Shown in pieces: positions 35,160-44,812 of a stretch of DNA of 64,000 bases. Both the position numbers and the translations under genes were made by a program. Origin of the DNA: Lachnoclostridium sp. UBA5725 (GTDB lineage: Bacteria; Bacillota; Clostridia; Lachnospirales; Lachnospiraceae); the NCBI GenBank assembly GCA_002419585.1, contig DIGJ01000027.1, positions 1 to 64,000 of the forward strand, in the 5' to 3' direction. The notes under the pieces were generated by a model that ran no database searches, was not told where the DNA came from, and was given only the letters and a program-made list of their open reading frames with translations. Within the stretch, counting starts at the first letter, position 1, and each line of letters opens with the position of its first letter.

Positions 35160-36908
35160 TTAACCGATTGCCCACCCTTCGGCTTTTTCACGAATATGTA
35201 TAAATCGTTTATACACCCCTTCTTGCTCTGCAAGTTCTTTGTGCGTACCACGCTGCGATACTTTCCCTTCGTCAATGACAAGAATCTGATCGGCATTTTC
35301 TATTGTTGCAAGACGATGAGCAATGACAATGATTGTTTTGCCATGTGTCAGATTGCTGATAGCCTGCTGTATCAAATGTTCATTTTCAGGATCAACGCTT
35401 GCTGTCGCCTCATCTAAAATGACAATAGGCGCATCTTTTAGCATAGCACGAGCAATGGAAATACGCTGTTTTTCTCCGCCAGAGAGTGTTGAGCCACCTT
35501 CGCCGATAATTGTATCGTATCCATCAGGTAAGGCCATAATAAAATAATGGCATCTGGCCGCTTTTGCCGCGTCAATCATCTTTTCTTCGGATGCTGCAGG
35601 ATCACCAAACAATATATTATTCCGAATGGTGTCATGGAACAAATACACATTCTGGAATACCATACTGATATTTTTCAACAGAGAATCACAGGTGAATTCT
35701 TTTACATTCCTGCCTCCAACAGTGATTTCGCCATTTTTAATATCATAAAAACGTGCCAATAGGCTGCATATCGTCGTTTTTCCACTGCCGGACGGTCCGA
35801 CGATTGCCGTTGTTGTGTTTTGCGGAATATGAAAGTTCACATGACTTAAAACGTTCCTGCTGTCATAGCCGAAAGACACATCCTTAAAATCAATGTCATA
35901 ATGACTGATTGTAACATCCTTTCCGTCTTTGTCGATAAATTCAGCAGATTCAATGCTTTGGAGCTTCTCGGCAACCGTATCAAGCATTTCTAAAATATGT
36001 AGAGATGTATTTGCTGCTTCAATTGTGTTGAACATTACAAAGCTGTAGACAATCATCATCAGGGCCATTGGCAACGCCATAGTACCATTTAGAGCCATAA
36101 ATGCCGCGATCATTGTAATTGCGCTGGTTCCTAAATAGAGTCCCAGTCGGTGAAGTGCATCACAGGGAACAAAATTTTTTTCCATACGGATATTGATTTC
36201 TTTTGACTTCTGATAAGAACGATATAAACCCTCGGAAGCAACACCTTCCTGCTTGAACGATTTCACAACAGCCATTCCACGCACATATTGTACAATTTCA
36301 TCTGCCATCTCGTTGATACTTTCCTGCCGGATGGGAGAGCTCTTACGGCTCTGATATTCGATCAACTGCAATCCCATAGAAGATACCGCAACGGCCAAAA
36401 GAGATGCAAGACCAAGCGCAGGGGCGAAGAAAAACAGAGTGATAATGGTGAGCATTAAAAACACATAGCTGTCAACAATGTTATTGATTACGTTCATGAC
36501 CTGCATTTCAAAAAAAGCCAGATCTGTTGTAATTGCCGTTGTCAATTCTCCCATGTTTTTCTTTTGTAGAAAGCCTAAAGATACACGTTTCAGAATGTCT
36601 CCAATCATCAAACGCTCGGCTGTTGTAACTTCATGTGCAATGCTGTCTTGCTTTGTCGCACGCAGATAGGCAAGCAACCAGCGCAGCAAAATCGAACTAA
36701 CAATAATCCCCAGCAACAGATAGACATGCCCACTATTCAAATCAGCAATACTGTTTACATCGTCTAATATAACTTTAATAGTCCATACTCCACACACAAT
36801 AGGAATGATGCCCAAAATATTGTTAATCATTGACAGCACAATGCCCAAGTACAAGCGTTTCTTGTACTGTTTCATCAAATGAAAGAGCCTCTTTAATATA
36901 CGGATCAT
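35160..36908 (-). CDS. Exporter-type ABC protein, module 3, second subunit
   Basis: About 582 residues: six helices, then GPSGSGKTT, MVFQNVYLF, STLSGGEKQRISIARA, IVILDEATASVDPENE, VIAHRLATI. It has a canonical D-loop (ASVD). The start ATG 36908 overlaps the partner's stop as ATGA and follows GGAGG; an in-frame upstream start at 36971 would lie inside the partner gene. It forms a heterodimer with the protein encoded upstream and is followed, 13 bases later, by the S component gene. Confidence 0.87.
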   Translation of the reverse strand: MIRILKRLFHLMKQYKKRLYLGIVLSMINNILGIIPIVCGVWTIKVILDDVNSIADLNSGHVYLLLGIIVSSILLRWLLAYLRATKQDSIAHEVTTAERLMIGDILKRVSLGFLQKKNMGELTTAITTDLAFFEMQVMNVINNIVDSYVFLMLTIITLFFFAPALGLASLLAVAVSSMGLQLIEYQSRKSSPIRQESINEMADEIVQYVRGMAVVKSFKQEGVASEGLYRSYQKSKEINIRMEKNFVPCDALHRLGLYLGTSAITMIAAFMALNGTMALPMALMMIVYSFVMFNTIEAANTSLHILEMLDTVAEKLQSIESAEFIDKDGKDVTISHYDIDFKDVSFGYDSRNVLSHVNFHIPQNTTTAIVGPSGSGKTTICSLLARFYDIKNGEITVGGRNVKEFTCDSLLKNISMVFQNVYLFHDTIRNNILFGDPAASEEKMIDAAKAARCHYFIMALPDGYDTIIGEGGSTLSGGEKQRISIARAMLKDAPIVILDEATASVDPENEHLIQQAISNLTHGKTIIVIAHRLATIENADQILVIDEGKVSQRGTHKELAEQEGVYKRFIHIREKAEGWAIG

Positions 36909-38671
36909 GCAAACACCTCCATTTCCTTTGTTTTTACCGACCATTTTTTTGCCCCGATATGTGCCTGCCACATATCGCTGTAAAGTGGGCTGTTCTTCAG
37001 CAATTCATTGTGTGTCCCGCTTTGAATGATTTCGCCATGCTTTACCAGCAAGATTTTATCTGCATTTTTAATCGTAGACAGTCGGTGCGCAATAACCAGT
37101 AAAGTCTTTCCTTTTGTCAGTTCTGCAATGGCTTCCTGAATTTTAGCTTCATTTTCTGGATCGGTGAAAGAAGTCGCCTCATCTAAAATAATGACCGGAG
37201 CATTTTTGAGAATTGCTCTTGCAATGGCAATTCTCTGACGCTCTCCACCAGACAATTTATCCCCAGCTTCTCCGGCAGTAGATTGATAGCCGTTTTCCAG
37301 TTTGTTAATGAATTCATCACACTGGGCCTTTTGTGCAGCTTCTAGTACCTGCTTATTTGTCGCAGATGGATTTCCTAAACGGATGTTTTCTAAAATGGAA
37401 CTGTTAAACAGGAAATTATCCTGCGTTACAAAACTCACTTCATCTGCAAGTTCAGAGAGGGGAATATTCTTGATATTTACCCCGCCAATATAAATGTCTC
37501 CTTTACTTGTGTCCCAAAAACGGGCAATCAGGCGAGCTAATGTGGATTTCCCACCACCAGACGGTCCAACAAGAGCATAGAAAGACTTTTCCGGGATTTG
37601 AAGATTGACATTATGTATCACATCTTCTCCTCCAGTATAAGAAAATGTGACATTTTCCATCCGAATATCGTGCTTTGAAATTGGCTTTTCTTCTGTTGCC
37701 AATGGTAATTCTCCAATATCAAAGGTTTTGTTAATTGTACTTACTGAATATTGGATGCTCTTAATCTGGTTAAAGAAAAGAATAAATCTTCCCAAGCTGC
37801 TGACAAGTCCCATAGAAAGAAGCATTGCCATAGCGATTTTGGGCAAGGTGGTACTTCCAGCCAGATACAAAAGAGTTCCCACGGGAAGTACCCCAAGTAA
37901 GGTTGTTGGTAGAATTACGGAACCTAAAGTTGTATATTTCCATGTAGATTTATACCAGTCAAGTGTTGTTTTCTTAAAAATCTCTACGGCTTTTCGGTAC
38001 TTTTCATAGGAGGATGTAGACTGGTTAAATGCCTTGACAACTTCAATTCCCTCTACATACTCAACCACAACGCTGTTCATATTCTCATTTGCTTCCATAT
38101 ATTTTTTATAGGTCTTGTTATATCCACCCAGCATCATCCCATAAGGAATCATAGAAAGTGGAATTGTTATCAACGCTGCCAAAGCCAAACGGAAGTCAAT
38201 CATGCAAAGATACACAAAAACAGCCAATGGTAAAACAAGTGCTCCGCTGCCCTCTGGTATTATATGAGCCAATGGAATTTCAATATTCTCAATTTGGTCT
38301 ACCACAATATTTTTTACTTTACCTGCATTGATGTTCTGCGTAACACCCAAAGGTGCTTTCAGTAATTTTTCAGCAACTCGCTTTCGCATCAGCTCCAAAA
38401 TCGTATATGCTGAAATATGTGATAATGTAGTTGATATAGCATGGAACACCACTTTCGCAATAAATCCCGCAATGCAAATACTTCCCCAATAGATAATTCT
38501 ATCGGCTGTTGCTAAATCATCAAAAAACATAATAATGATACGATACGCTGCAATGAATGGTACGATACTGCCACCTACAGAGAGTAGCGCACAAATGACG
38601 GAGAGCATCAGCTTTCCTTTACAGGGCTTTGCATATGAAAAAATGCTTCCCAATAGAGCTTTATCCTTCAT
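36905..38671 (-). CDS. Exporter-type ABC protein, module 3, first subunit
   Basis: About 588 residues: six helices, then GPSGGGKST, FVTQDNFLF, DKLSGGERQRIAIARA, VIILDEATSFTDPENEA, VIAHRLSTI. The D-loop SFTDPENE is non-standard, as in the other first subunits. The start is ATG 38671 after AAAGGAGG. The open frame continues upstream to 38794, but that part encodes a piece of a different ATPase (see 38672-38794) and is not part of this protein. Confidence 0.87.
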   Translation of the reverse strand: MKDKALLGSIFSYAKPCKGKLMLSVICALLSVGGSIVPFIAAYRIIIMFFDDLATADRIIYWGSICIAGFIAKVVFHAISTTLSHISAYTILELMRKRVAEKLLKAPLGVTQNINAGKVKNIVVDQIENIEIPLAHIIPEGSGALVLPLAVFVYLCMIDFRLALAALITIPLSMIPYGMMLGGYNKTYKKYMEANENMNSVVVEYVEGIEVVKAFNQSTSSYEKYRKAVEIFKKTTLDWYKSTWKYTTLGSVILPTTLLGVLPVGTLLYLAGSTTLPKIAMAMLLSMGLVSSLGRFILFFNQIKSIQYSVSTINKTFDIGELPLATEEKPISKHDIRMENVTFSYTGGEDVIHNVNLQIPEKSFYALVGPSGGGKSTLARLIARFWDTSKGDIYIGGVNIKNIPLSELADEVSFVTQDNFLFNSSILENIRLGNPSATNKQVLEAAQKAQCDEFINKLENGYQSTAGEAGDKLSGGERQRIAIARAILKNAPVIILDEATSFTDPENEAKIQEAIAELTKGKTLLVIAHRLSTIKNADKILLVKHGEIIQSGTHNELLKNSPLYSDMWQAHIGAKKWSVKTKEMEVFA

Positions 38672-38794
38672 TTTATGTTCCTCCTTTTGAAATAAATTTT
38701 TATCAGAAAAGTCTTTCCCATTTTTTGGTAACTCGCAAACAATTTCCAGTAATGTACTTTTCCCAACACCATTGTTTCCAATAATACCAATCAA
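38672..38794 (-). pseudogene. Remnant of an ECF-type ATPase (Walker A fragment)
   Basis: The frame upstream of the module 3 ABC gene begins MIGIIGNNGVGKSTLLEIVC, a complete Walker A motif in the style of the second EcfA domain (compare VGIIGKNGAGKST in module 1). After about 25 residues the similarity stops and the ABC gene begins. I infer that an EcfA gene once lay here and was lost, which would explain why module 3 keeps an S component without energising partners. Confidence 0.6.
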
Positions 38795-38810
38795 GTTAGA
38801 TTACGCTAAC
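38795..38810. promoter_or_regulatory. DtxR-like operator 5 (module 3)
   Basis: GTTAGATTACGCTAAC, between the TetR gene and the ABC pair. A CCAAAT/ATTTGG stem lies just upstream on the minus strand. Confidence 0.55.
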
Positions 38811-38848
38811 CAAATGTTTTAATATTTGGCTTTTAAAACTAAAAAGTC

Positions 38849-39460
38849 TTAAAAGCCAAATACCGCCTGCCAATTAAAAAGTTTTGCAACCGTATTACAA
38901 TATCGCAATGCTTTTTCTTTTGGTAATTCATGTTTGATTGGTTCAAATAGTATAGACCAAAATGCAGTCAACATCATATGAATTTCATCTTCTTCCAAAT
39001 GCACGGATGATATTCCTTTTTGATAAGCGACTTCTGCAAAATTCAGTGTTCGTTTTGTGTGTTCAGACACAAATCCATTTAGAAAGTCTGAATATGCAGA
39101 ACCCTCCGCATGGCACAATAGTAACCTAAATCCGTCATAATGTTCATAGAATAATTCAATAAATCCTTTGAGGGTTGCGGCTGACATATTCCATACTGAT
39201 TGCATCTGATTTTTATGCAGTTGCTCATAATCGTACTTTTCAGTTTGTGATACCAAAGTTTCTATCGCATCCATTGTAGATTCTAATAAGGCTTCAAATA
39301 ATGCGTCTTTTCCTGAAAATCTTTTATACAATGCCCCCGTTGTCACCCCGGCTTTACTGCATATTGAACGTAAAGATGCGTCTGTAAAGCCCTTTTCCAT
39401 AAATTCTTCTTTTGCACAATCTAATATTTTAGGATCAATACTTCGATCTGGTAAAGACAT
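38849..39460 (-). CDS. TetR/AcrR-family regulator, module 3
   Basis: A 203-residue regulator close to the module 2 regulator in its helix-turn-helix (ILDCAKEEFMEKGFTDASLR, AGVTTGALYKRFSGKDALF) but divergent in the ligand domain. It is at the head of module 3. The palindrome at 39483-39512 has the same GATAACA half-site as the module 2 operator. It probably represses its own gene and the module 3 transporter; the inducer is unknown. Confidence 0.9.
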   Translation of the reverse strand: MSLPDRSIDPKILDCAKEEFMEKGFTDASLRSICSKAGVTTGALYKRFSGKDALFEALLESTMDAIETLVSQTEKYDYEQLHKNQMQSVWNMSAATLKGFIELFYEHYDGFRLLLCHAEGSAYSDFLNGFVSEHTKRTLNFAEVAYQKGISSVHLEEDEIHMMLTAFWSILFEPIKHELPKEKALRYCNTVAKLFNWQAVFGF

Positions 39461-39482
39461 TAGCTATTCCTCCTTTCTTTAA

Positions 39483-39512
39483 GATAACACTGTAATCGGT
39501 AACATTGTTATC
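39483..39512. promoter_or_regulatory. TetR operator, module 3
   Basis: A 30-bp imperfect palindrome with ends GATAACACTGT and ACATTGTTATC, starting 22 bases upstream of the regulator start. Confidence 0.6.
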
Positions 39513-39729
39513 AATATAGCATATATTTTCCGAGAAGTCAATATAAAGTATGGTTGAGTTACCGTAGTTTTATCCACAGAACCCCTATTTTACTGATATT
39601 TTAATAAACAACTTTAAGAAAATGCCCAAAATATAAGGAATCCAAGCTCTTTGTTTGGTATAATTAAAGGGACTAAACAAAAAAGACCTGCAAGTGTAGC
39701 GGCTTCTTATTTAATCACTCAATAGCATT
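39513..39729. other. Intergenic region between modules 3 and 4
   Basis: AT-rich, without a coding frame. A rightward TATAAT-like box near 39658 lacks a -35 partner. I see nothing else in it. Confidence 0.4.
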
Positions 39730-39758
39730 AAAGAGCTGCCAAACTTTGGCAGCTCTTT
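39730..39758 (-). terminator. Terminator of module 4
   Basis: AAAGAGCTGCC and GGCAGCTCTTT form an 11-bp stem just after the last ABC gene of module 4. The T-run on the minus strand is short. Confidence 0.75.
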
Positions 39759-39775
39759 ACATTACTTGTAAATGC

Positions 39776-41506
39776 TTAGATACTCCAGGAAACAGCCTCT
39801 TTTCTTTCACCTACAAAACGTTTGTAGATTCCTTCCTGTTCAATCAGCTCTTCATGCCTTCCTTTTTGAACGATTTTCCCTCCATCTACTACAAGTATCT
39901 GATCTGCATGGCGGACTGTTTTTAATCGGTGTGCAATCATAATAATTGTTTTATTTCTGGTCAGTTCTTCGAAGGCTTTTTGCAAATGTACTTCATTCTC
40001 TGGATCTACATTGGCTGTCGCCTCATCAAAAATGATGATTGGCGCATCCTTTAAAATAGCTCTTGCGATGGATATTCTCTGCTTTTCTCCTCCCGAAAGC
40101 GCAAAACCCTTATCTCCGATCACCGTATCATATCCATTTGAAAGACTGCTGATAAACTCATGGCAGCATGCCTTTTTCGCTGCATTTATCACTTCTTCTC
40201 TACTTGCGTTTGGTCTTCCAAAGCGAATGTTATTTTCAATAGTATCCTTAAAAAGATATACATTTTGAAAGACCATACTGATTTGTTCCATTAACGACTC
40301 TAATGTATAATCTTTGATGTCTTTCCCACCAATCCTAATTTCCCCACAATCTGTATCCCAGAATCTTGCAATCAAGTTACAGATCGTTGTTTTGCCAGAG
40401 CCACTCGGACCAATAATGGCTGTCATTGTCTTATCCTTCATCTGAAAGTTCATATCTTTCAGTATCTGTCTTTTTTCATAAGAAAAATCTACATGTTCAA
40501 ATGTAATTTCATGATTGTCCGGTTGTATTGACTGGCCTTTTTCATCTAGGAAAGGCACATCATCCATCTGATTTGCCTGCTCAATTGAGCTACCGCATAC
40601 ACGAAGAATTGCAACTCCATGTCCAGCTGATTCAATCTGCTCAAAAATGATAAAGGAAACAACAATAAACATGAGCGAATACGTAAGCCGCATGGTTCCA
40701 TTAAAATAAAAATATAGTGCTGCTGCCATCATGATTACACTAAATATCCGCAAGATTCCTTCTTGCATAATTGTATAAGGTGTAATCAATTGTTCCATTG
40801 CCAGATTCGTTTTTTTACTGCTTTCAATTGCCTGATCTACTTTCTTGTTATCGATTTTTGACAGGTTAAAGGACTTTACAATACTCATTCCCTGTATCGT
40901 TTCTAGCATATTTTCTACAAGTACAGCCTGAGCCTTTTGTCTCTTTGGAGCAGTGTTTCTTGATTTTTTCTCCATAGCAGAAGTAATCAAACAAAACATA
41001 AAAACTCCAGTAGTTGTAATCAAACCCATTCTCCAATCAAACACCAACATGTAAATCGTAAATACAATCGTCGTAATAAACCCGCCTAAAGTAAGAACCA
41101 TAACCATTGGTGCAGTTGTTTCCACATCTCCTAATACGGTTGTACAGATTCCAGTAATATTTCCAAGACTGCTTTGATTAAAGTAACCCATTGGAATTAG
41201 TTTCATCTTATTTCCAATAAAAATCCTCTTATTCGCTGCCATAAAATATCCTGCATGCGTCTGCTCCAGCTGTGAAAAATAATTTGTAACAATTTTCCCC
41301 ACGATACTTACCACCATAAGTCCTAATACATACCATATGGTCATGCTATTGGCATCTTTTTCAACCAGTGCCCGTATGGTCAGAAAGATGGCTCCAATCT
41401 GCAGCATATGAAAAATAGCATTGATAAATCCTATCAGGATAGAGTTACGAATATTCTTTTGTTCTTCTCCTGCAAATCTCCATATTTTACGAAAAATTTC
41501 TATCAT
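39776..41506 (-). CDS. Exporter-type ABC protein, module 4, second subunit
   Basis: A 576-residue half-transporter: six helices (FINAIFHMLQIGAIFLTIRA first), then GPSGSGKTT, MVFQNVYLF, FALSGGEKQRISIARA, IIIFDEATANVDPENE, MIAHRLKTV. The D-loop ANVD is near-canonical. ATG 41506 overlaps the partner's stop as ATGA. It is the last gene of module 4 and ends at the hairpin 39730-39758. Confidence 0.87.
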   Translation of the reverse strand: MIEIFRKIWRFAGEEQKNIRNSILIGFINAIFHMLQIGAIFLTIRALVEKDANSMTIWYVLGLMVVSIVGKIVTNYFSQLEQTHAGYFMAANKRIFIGNKMKLIPMGYFNQSSLGNITGICTTVLGDVETTAPMVMVLTLGGFITTIVFTIYMLVFDWRMGLITTTGVFMFCLITSAMEKKSRNTAPKRQKAQAVLVENMLETIQGMSIVKSFNLSKIDNKKVDQAIESSKKTNLAMEQLITPYTIMQEGILRIFSVIMMAAALYFYFNGTMRLTYSLMFIVVSFIIFEQIESAGHGVAILRVCGSSIEQANQMDDVPFLDEKGQSIQPDNHEITFEHVDFSYEKRQILKDMNFQMKDKTMTAIIGPSGSGKTTICNLIARFWDTDCGEIRIGGKDIKDYTLESLMEQISMVFQNVYLFKDTIENNIRFGRPNASREEVINAAKKACCHEFISSLSNGYDTVIGDKGFALSGGEKQRISIARAILKDAPIIIFDEATANVDPENEVHLQKAFEELTRNKTIIMIAHRLKTVRHADQILVVDGGKIVQKGRHEELIEQEGIYKRFVGERKEAVSWSI

Positions 41507-43254
41507 TCCTGCTCACCATCCTTTGCTCCTATATGTGCATTCCACATGCTTTGATATAATTCTGATTGCTGTAATAACTGTTCATGTGTTCCAGCAGCAC
41601 GAATGCTTCCCTGGTCCACTAAATAAATCTGATCTGCACCAGTAATCGTCGATAATCTGTGTGCTATCATAATTAAAGTTTTACCTTGCACTAATTTGGA
41701 GATTGCTTTTTGAAGAACGGCTTCATTTTCTGGGTCTATATATGCAGTGGCTTCGTCTAAAATAATAATTGGTGAATCTTTTAGCATCGCTCTTGCAATG
41801 GCAATTCTTTGACATTCCCCGCCAGACAGGTGTGCACCACCTCCACCGACCTTTGTTTCATATCCATGTTCCAGCTTTCGAATGAACGCATCACATTCGG
41901 CTCTTTTTGCTGCTTCCTCCACTTCCTTATCGGTAGCATGCTCTTTACCCATACGAATATTTTCCCGAATAGTATCATCAAATAGAAAATTATCCTGGGA
42001 AACATATGCAATCTGATCGGATATTTGTGTCAGCGGAATTTCACTGATTTCTTTTCCACCAATTGTGATACTTCCTGATTCAATATCCCAAAAGCCAGCC
42101 ATTAATTTCGTGATTGTTGATTTACCACTTCCACTTGGTCCAACAAAAGCATTTACGCTACCCTGCTTAATTTTTAGTGTAACATCTGTCAGAATATTTC
42201 CTTGTTCCTTTTCATAGGCAAAGGAAACATGATTCATCTCAATATCTGTTCCTGATAATGTAACCGTCTTCTCTGGATGATGTTGCTCTGGTGCATTTAA
42301 TATCGTTTCAATCGATTCAATAATGGTACCTGTCTGTGCAAGCGAATCTATAAAATTAGAAGCGGCAATGATTGGTCCTACAATTCCCATAGACAGAATC
42401 ATAATCATGATAAATTCCGAAGATGTCATGCTCCCATTCAGATAAAATGCCAATCCAGCAGGTAATACCCCAATTAAAACAGCAGGGCTGAAATTTCGGT
42501 AACATGACATTCCAAACTGAGCACTTTTCATCCATCCATAAAAGAAAGAAGCGTTTGCATTGACTGCGTCTGCATATCCTGCATATGCTTGTTGTCCCTG
42601 ATTATAAGCTTTTATTACTTCAATTCCATTCACATACTCTACAATTGAATCGTTCATTTTCTTCCCGATTTGAACGGACTCTTGATATTTATCAGGATAG
42701 GATTTCATCGTAGCCATCATAAATATCATACCAATAGGAAGCGTGGCAATTGATACCAACGCCAGCCTCCAGTCAATAAAAAACAACGTAACAATAAGTA
42801 TCAACGGTGATAAGATATTGGATGTCATTTCTGGGAAAAGATGGGCAAGCGTTGTTTCCATACTCTCAATCTGGTCAACCAAGATACTTTTCCATCTTCC
42901 AACTGACTGATTCTGTAAAGTTCCCATAGACAGCTTTGCCAATTTATGTACACACTTTGTTCGTACCCTGGCTAACACCGCAAACGTTGCCTGATGAGAG
43001 CATGCCGTTGAAAACGTCGTAAGTAATACTTTTCCAATACTACCTACCAGCGCCAGTGCGAGCCACGGAATTGTATTTTGCATGTCAGCCGTATTTTCTA
43101 ATAGCATAATAATGATTTCCCCTGCACAAAAATATGGAATAAAGCCTGACAATACTCCTAATACAGCTAATACAATAGAAAACCTTAGTTTTGGATGCTC
43201 CGATTCTGCTAGTGCCCAGATTCGCTTTAATGGGCTTTGATTTTTTTGTTCCAT
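41503..43254 (-). CDS. Exporter-type ABC protein, module 4, first subunit
   Basis: A 583-residue half-transporter: six helices, then GPSGSGKST, YVSQDNFLF, AHLSGGECQRIAIARA, IIILDEATAYIDPENEA, MIAHRLSTI. It has the non-standard D-loop AYIDPENE. The start is ATG 43254 with AAAGGAGG close by. The MATE exporter gene ends 22 bases upstream, so the three form one operon. Confidence 0.87.
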   Translation of the reverse strand: MEQKNQSPLKRIWALAESEHPKLRFSIVLAVLGVLSGFIPYFCAGEIIIMLLENTADMQNTIPWLALALVGSIGKVLLTTFSTACSHQATFAVLARVRTKCVHKLAKLSMGTLQNQSVGRWKSILVDQIESMETTLAHLFPEMTSNILSPLILIVTLFFIDWRLALVSIATLPIGMIFMMATMKSYPDKYQESVQIGKKMNDSIVEYVNGIEVIKAYNQGQQAYAGYADAVNANASFFYGWMKSAQFGMSCYRNFSPAVLIGVLPAGLAFYLNGSMTSSEFIMIMILSMGIVGPIIAASNFIDSLAQTGTIIESIETILNAPEQHHPEKTVTLSGTDIEMNHVSFAYEKEQGNILTDVTLKIKQGSVNAFVGPSGSGKSTITKLMAGFWDIESGSITIGGKEISEIPLTQISDQIAYVSQDNFLFDDTIRENIRMGKEHATDKEVEEAAKRAECDAFIRKLEHGYETKVGGGGAHLSGGECQRIAIARAMLKDSPIIILDEATAYIDPENEAVLQKAISKLVQGKTLIMIAHRLSTITGADQIYLVDQGSIRAAGTHEQLLQQSELYQSMWNAHIGAKDGEQE

Positions 43255-43276
43255 AAATCCTCCTTTTATTTCCTTA

Positions 43277-44632
43277 TTATTTCATCATCTTCCTGAATTC
43301 AGTTCCCATCACAACAATCGACAATACTAAAATGCCAAGATCTGTGATAACCGGTGCTAAAAATACGCCCTGAACGCCAATATTTCCAATCATCGGAAGA
43401 ATAAAAACCAATGGAATGAATAAGACAAGCTGTCTTAATAATGTTAACATAGCTGCCTTTCCACCTTTTCCAATCGACTGGAATAACGTAATTGACATAA
43501 TCATAAATCCCAAGGTAATATATGATGAAAAAAATAATCTCAGTGAATCTGCTCCCATAGCCACAATATCAGAATTTGTAATAAACAAAGCCAGCATTTT
43601 TTCTGGCACACACATAATCGGAATATAGAAAACCAATGCCAATACCGTTGCTCCTATTACAAATGCCTTAGTAAAACTCTTTACTCTCACATACTCTTTC
43701 GCACCATAATTAGTTCCTGCTGCTGGTTGGAAGCCTTGGCTGATTCCCCATAGTGGTATAAACGCAAATGCCTGAAGACTTAACGAAGCCCCTAAGATCG
43801 TCTGCCATTCATTTCCCCCATATTGTTGTGCTACATGATACATAATTGTCTGCTGAACCATCATCATTACCTGCATCAGCATTGCTGATACTCCAACTCC
43901 AAGTACTGCTTTTAAAATAGTGCCATCTATAGCTATCTTATGAATACATACATTTTCACTTTTCTTAATAAAATACCATAATGTAATCACTGCCTGAATA
44001 ATCTGAGCGATTACTGTTGCGTATGCCGCACCATAGACTCCTGTTCCATTAGCTTTCATAATTGAAATTAGAATCGGATCAAGAATAATATTTATTATAG
44101 CTCCTATCCCCATGATAAGCATTGCTCGCTTTAGTAAGCCTTCACCACGCATGACCATATTGGCTGCTTGTGCAAAGTTTACAAAAATAGAACCAATAAA
44201 TATAATTCTAAGATAAGGGATTGCCATCTGCATGATTTCGCCCTGTGCGCCAGCAAGTAAGAGTAACTGTCTAGTAAACATCATGCCACCTAACATAATA
44301 ATTATTGATAATATCAAAACAGAAGCAATCAGATTTCCCATAATCTTATCTACTGTCTGTTGGTCTTTCTTTCCTATTGCCCTTGATAATACAGATGCAG
44401 ACCCTACACCTATCAATGTGGATACTCCACTGTTAAATAAAGTAAACGGATATGCTATTTTCACTGCCGTCATTGCTTCTGAACTTACCATCTGTCCAAC
44501 AAATACAGCATCCATAAAATTATACAATCCAATTACCAACATACCTATAATAGCTGGCAAGCTAAGTGTAATCATTAGTTTATAAGGATTCTCTGTTAAC
44601 AATACCGTTCTTGTATTTGACTTTTCTTTCAT
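43277..44632 (-). CDS. MATE-family efflux transporter, module 4
   Basis: A 451-residue, 12-helix exporter of the MATE family (DinF/NorM-like branch): LSLPAIIGMLVIGLYNFMDA with the VFVGQ motif at the first helices and AYATVIAQ in the middle. MATE proteins expel organic compounds using a sodium or proton gradient. It is the first gene of module 4, replacing the ECF genes of the other modules. It could export a metallophore or an antibiotic; this cannot be decided from sequence. Operator 6 lies 112 bases upstream. Confidence 0.88.
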   Translation of the reverse strand: MKEKSNTRTVLLTENPYKLMITLSLPAIIGMLVIGLYNFMDAVFVGQMVSSEAMTAVKIAYPFTLFNSGVSTLIGVGSASVLSRAIGKKDQQTVDKIMGNLIASVLILSIIIMLGGMMFTRQLLLLAGAQGEIMQMAIPYLRIIFIGSIFVNFAQAANMVMRGEGLLKRAMLIMGIGAIINIILDPILISIMKANGTGVYGAAYATVIAQIIQAVITLWYFIKKSENVCIHKIAIDGTILKAVLGVGVSAMLMQVMMMVQQTIMYHVAQQYGGNEWQTILGASLSLQAFAFIPLWGISQGFQPAAGTNYGAKEYVRVKSFTKAFVIGATVLALVFYIPIMCVPEKMLALFITNSDIVAMGADSLRLFFSSYITLGFMIMSITLFQSIGKGGKAAMLTLLRQLVLFIPLVFILPMIGNIGVQGVFLAPVITDLGILVLSIVVMGTEFRKMMK

Positions 44633-44743
44633 ATTATTTTAGTCCTTTCCTATTACTACTTCAAATTTTGTCATAAACATTAATTTATCTATTTTCCACC
44701 ACCCTATCTTTACTATTTCTTGTTCCATAAATTCTTCACTTTG

Positions 44744-44759
44744 GTTAGTTTCATCTAAC
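44744..44759. promoter_or_regulatory. DtxR-like operator 6 (module 4)
   Basis: GTTAGTTTCATCTAAC, between the TetR terminator and the MATE gene. Confidence 0.6.
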
Positions 44760-44777
44760 CTTTTGTTTTAAAAAATT

Positions 44778-44792
44778 GCGGGTAGAACCCGC
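44778..44792 (-). terminator. Terminator of the module 4 TetR gene
   Basis: A GCGGGT/ACCCGC stem followed on the minus strand by AATTTTTT, 20 bases past the regulator stop. Confidence 0.8.
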
Positions 44793-44812
44793 ATTTTTAG
44801 ACATATGTGTAC

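Noticed and set aside
36909..36971. Longer N-terminus for the module 3 second ABC subunit
   Set aside because: It would overlap the partner gene and lacks a ribosome site; ATG 36908 with GGAGG and ATGA overlap is better.
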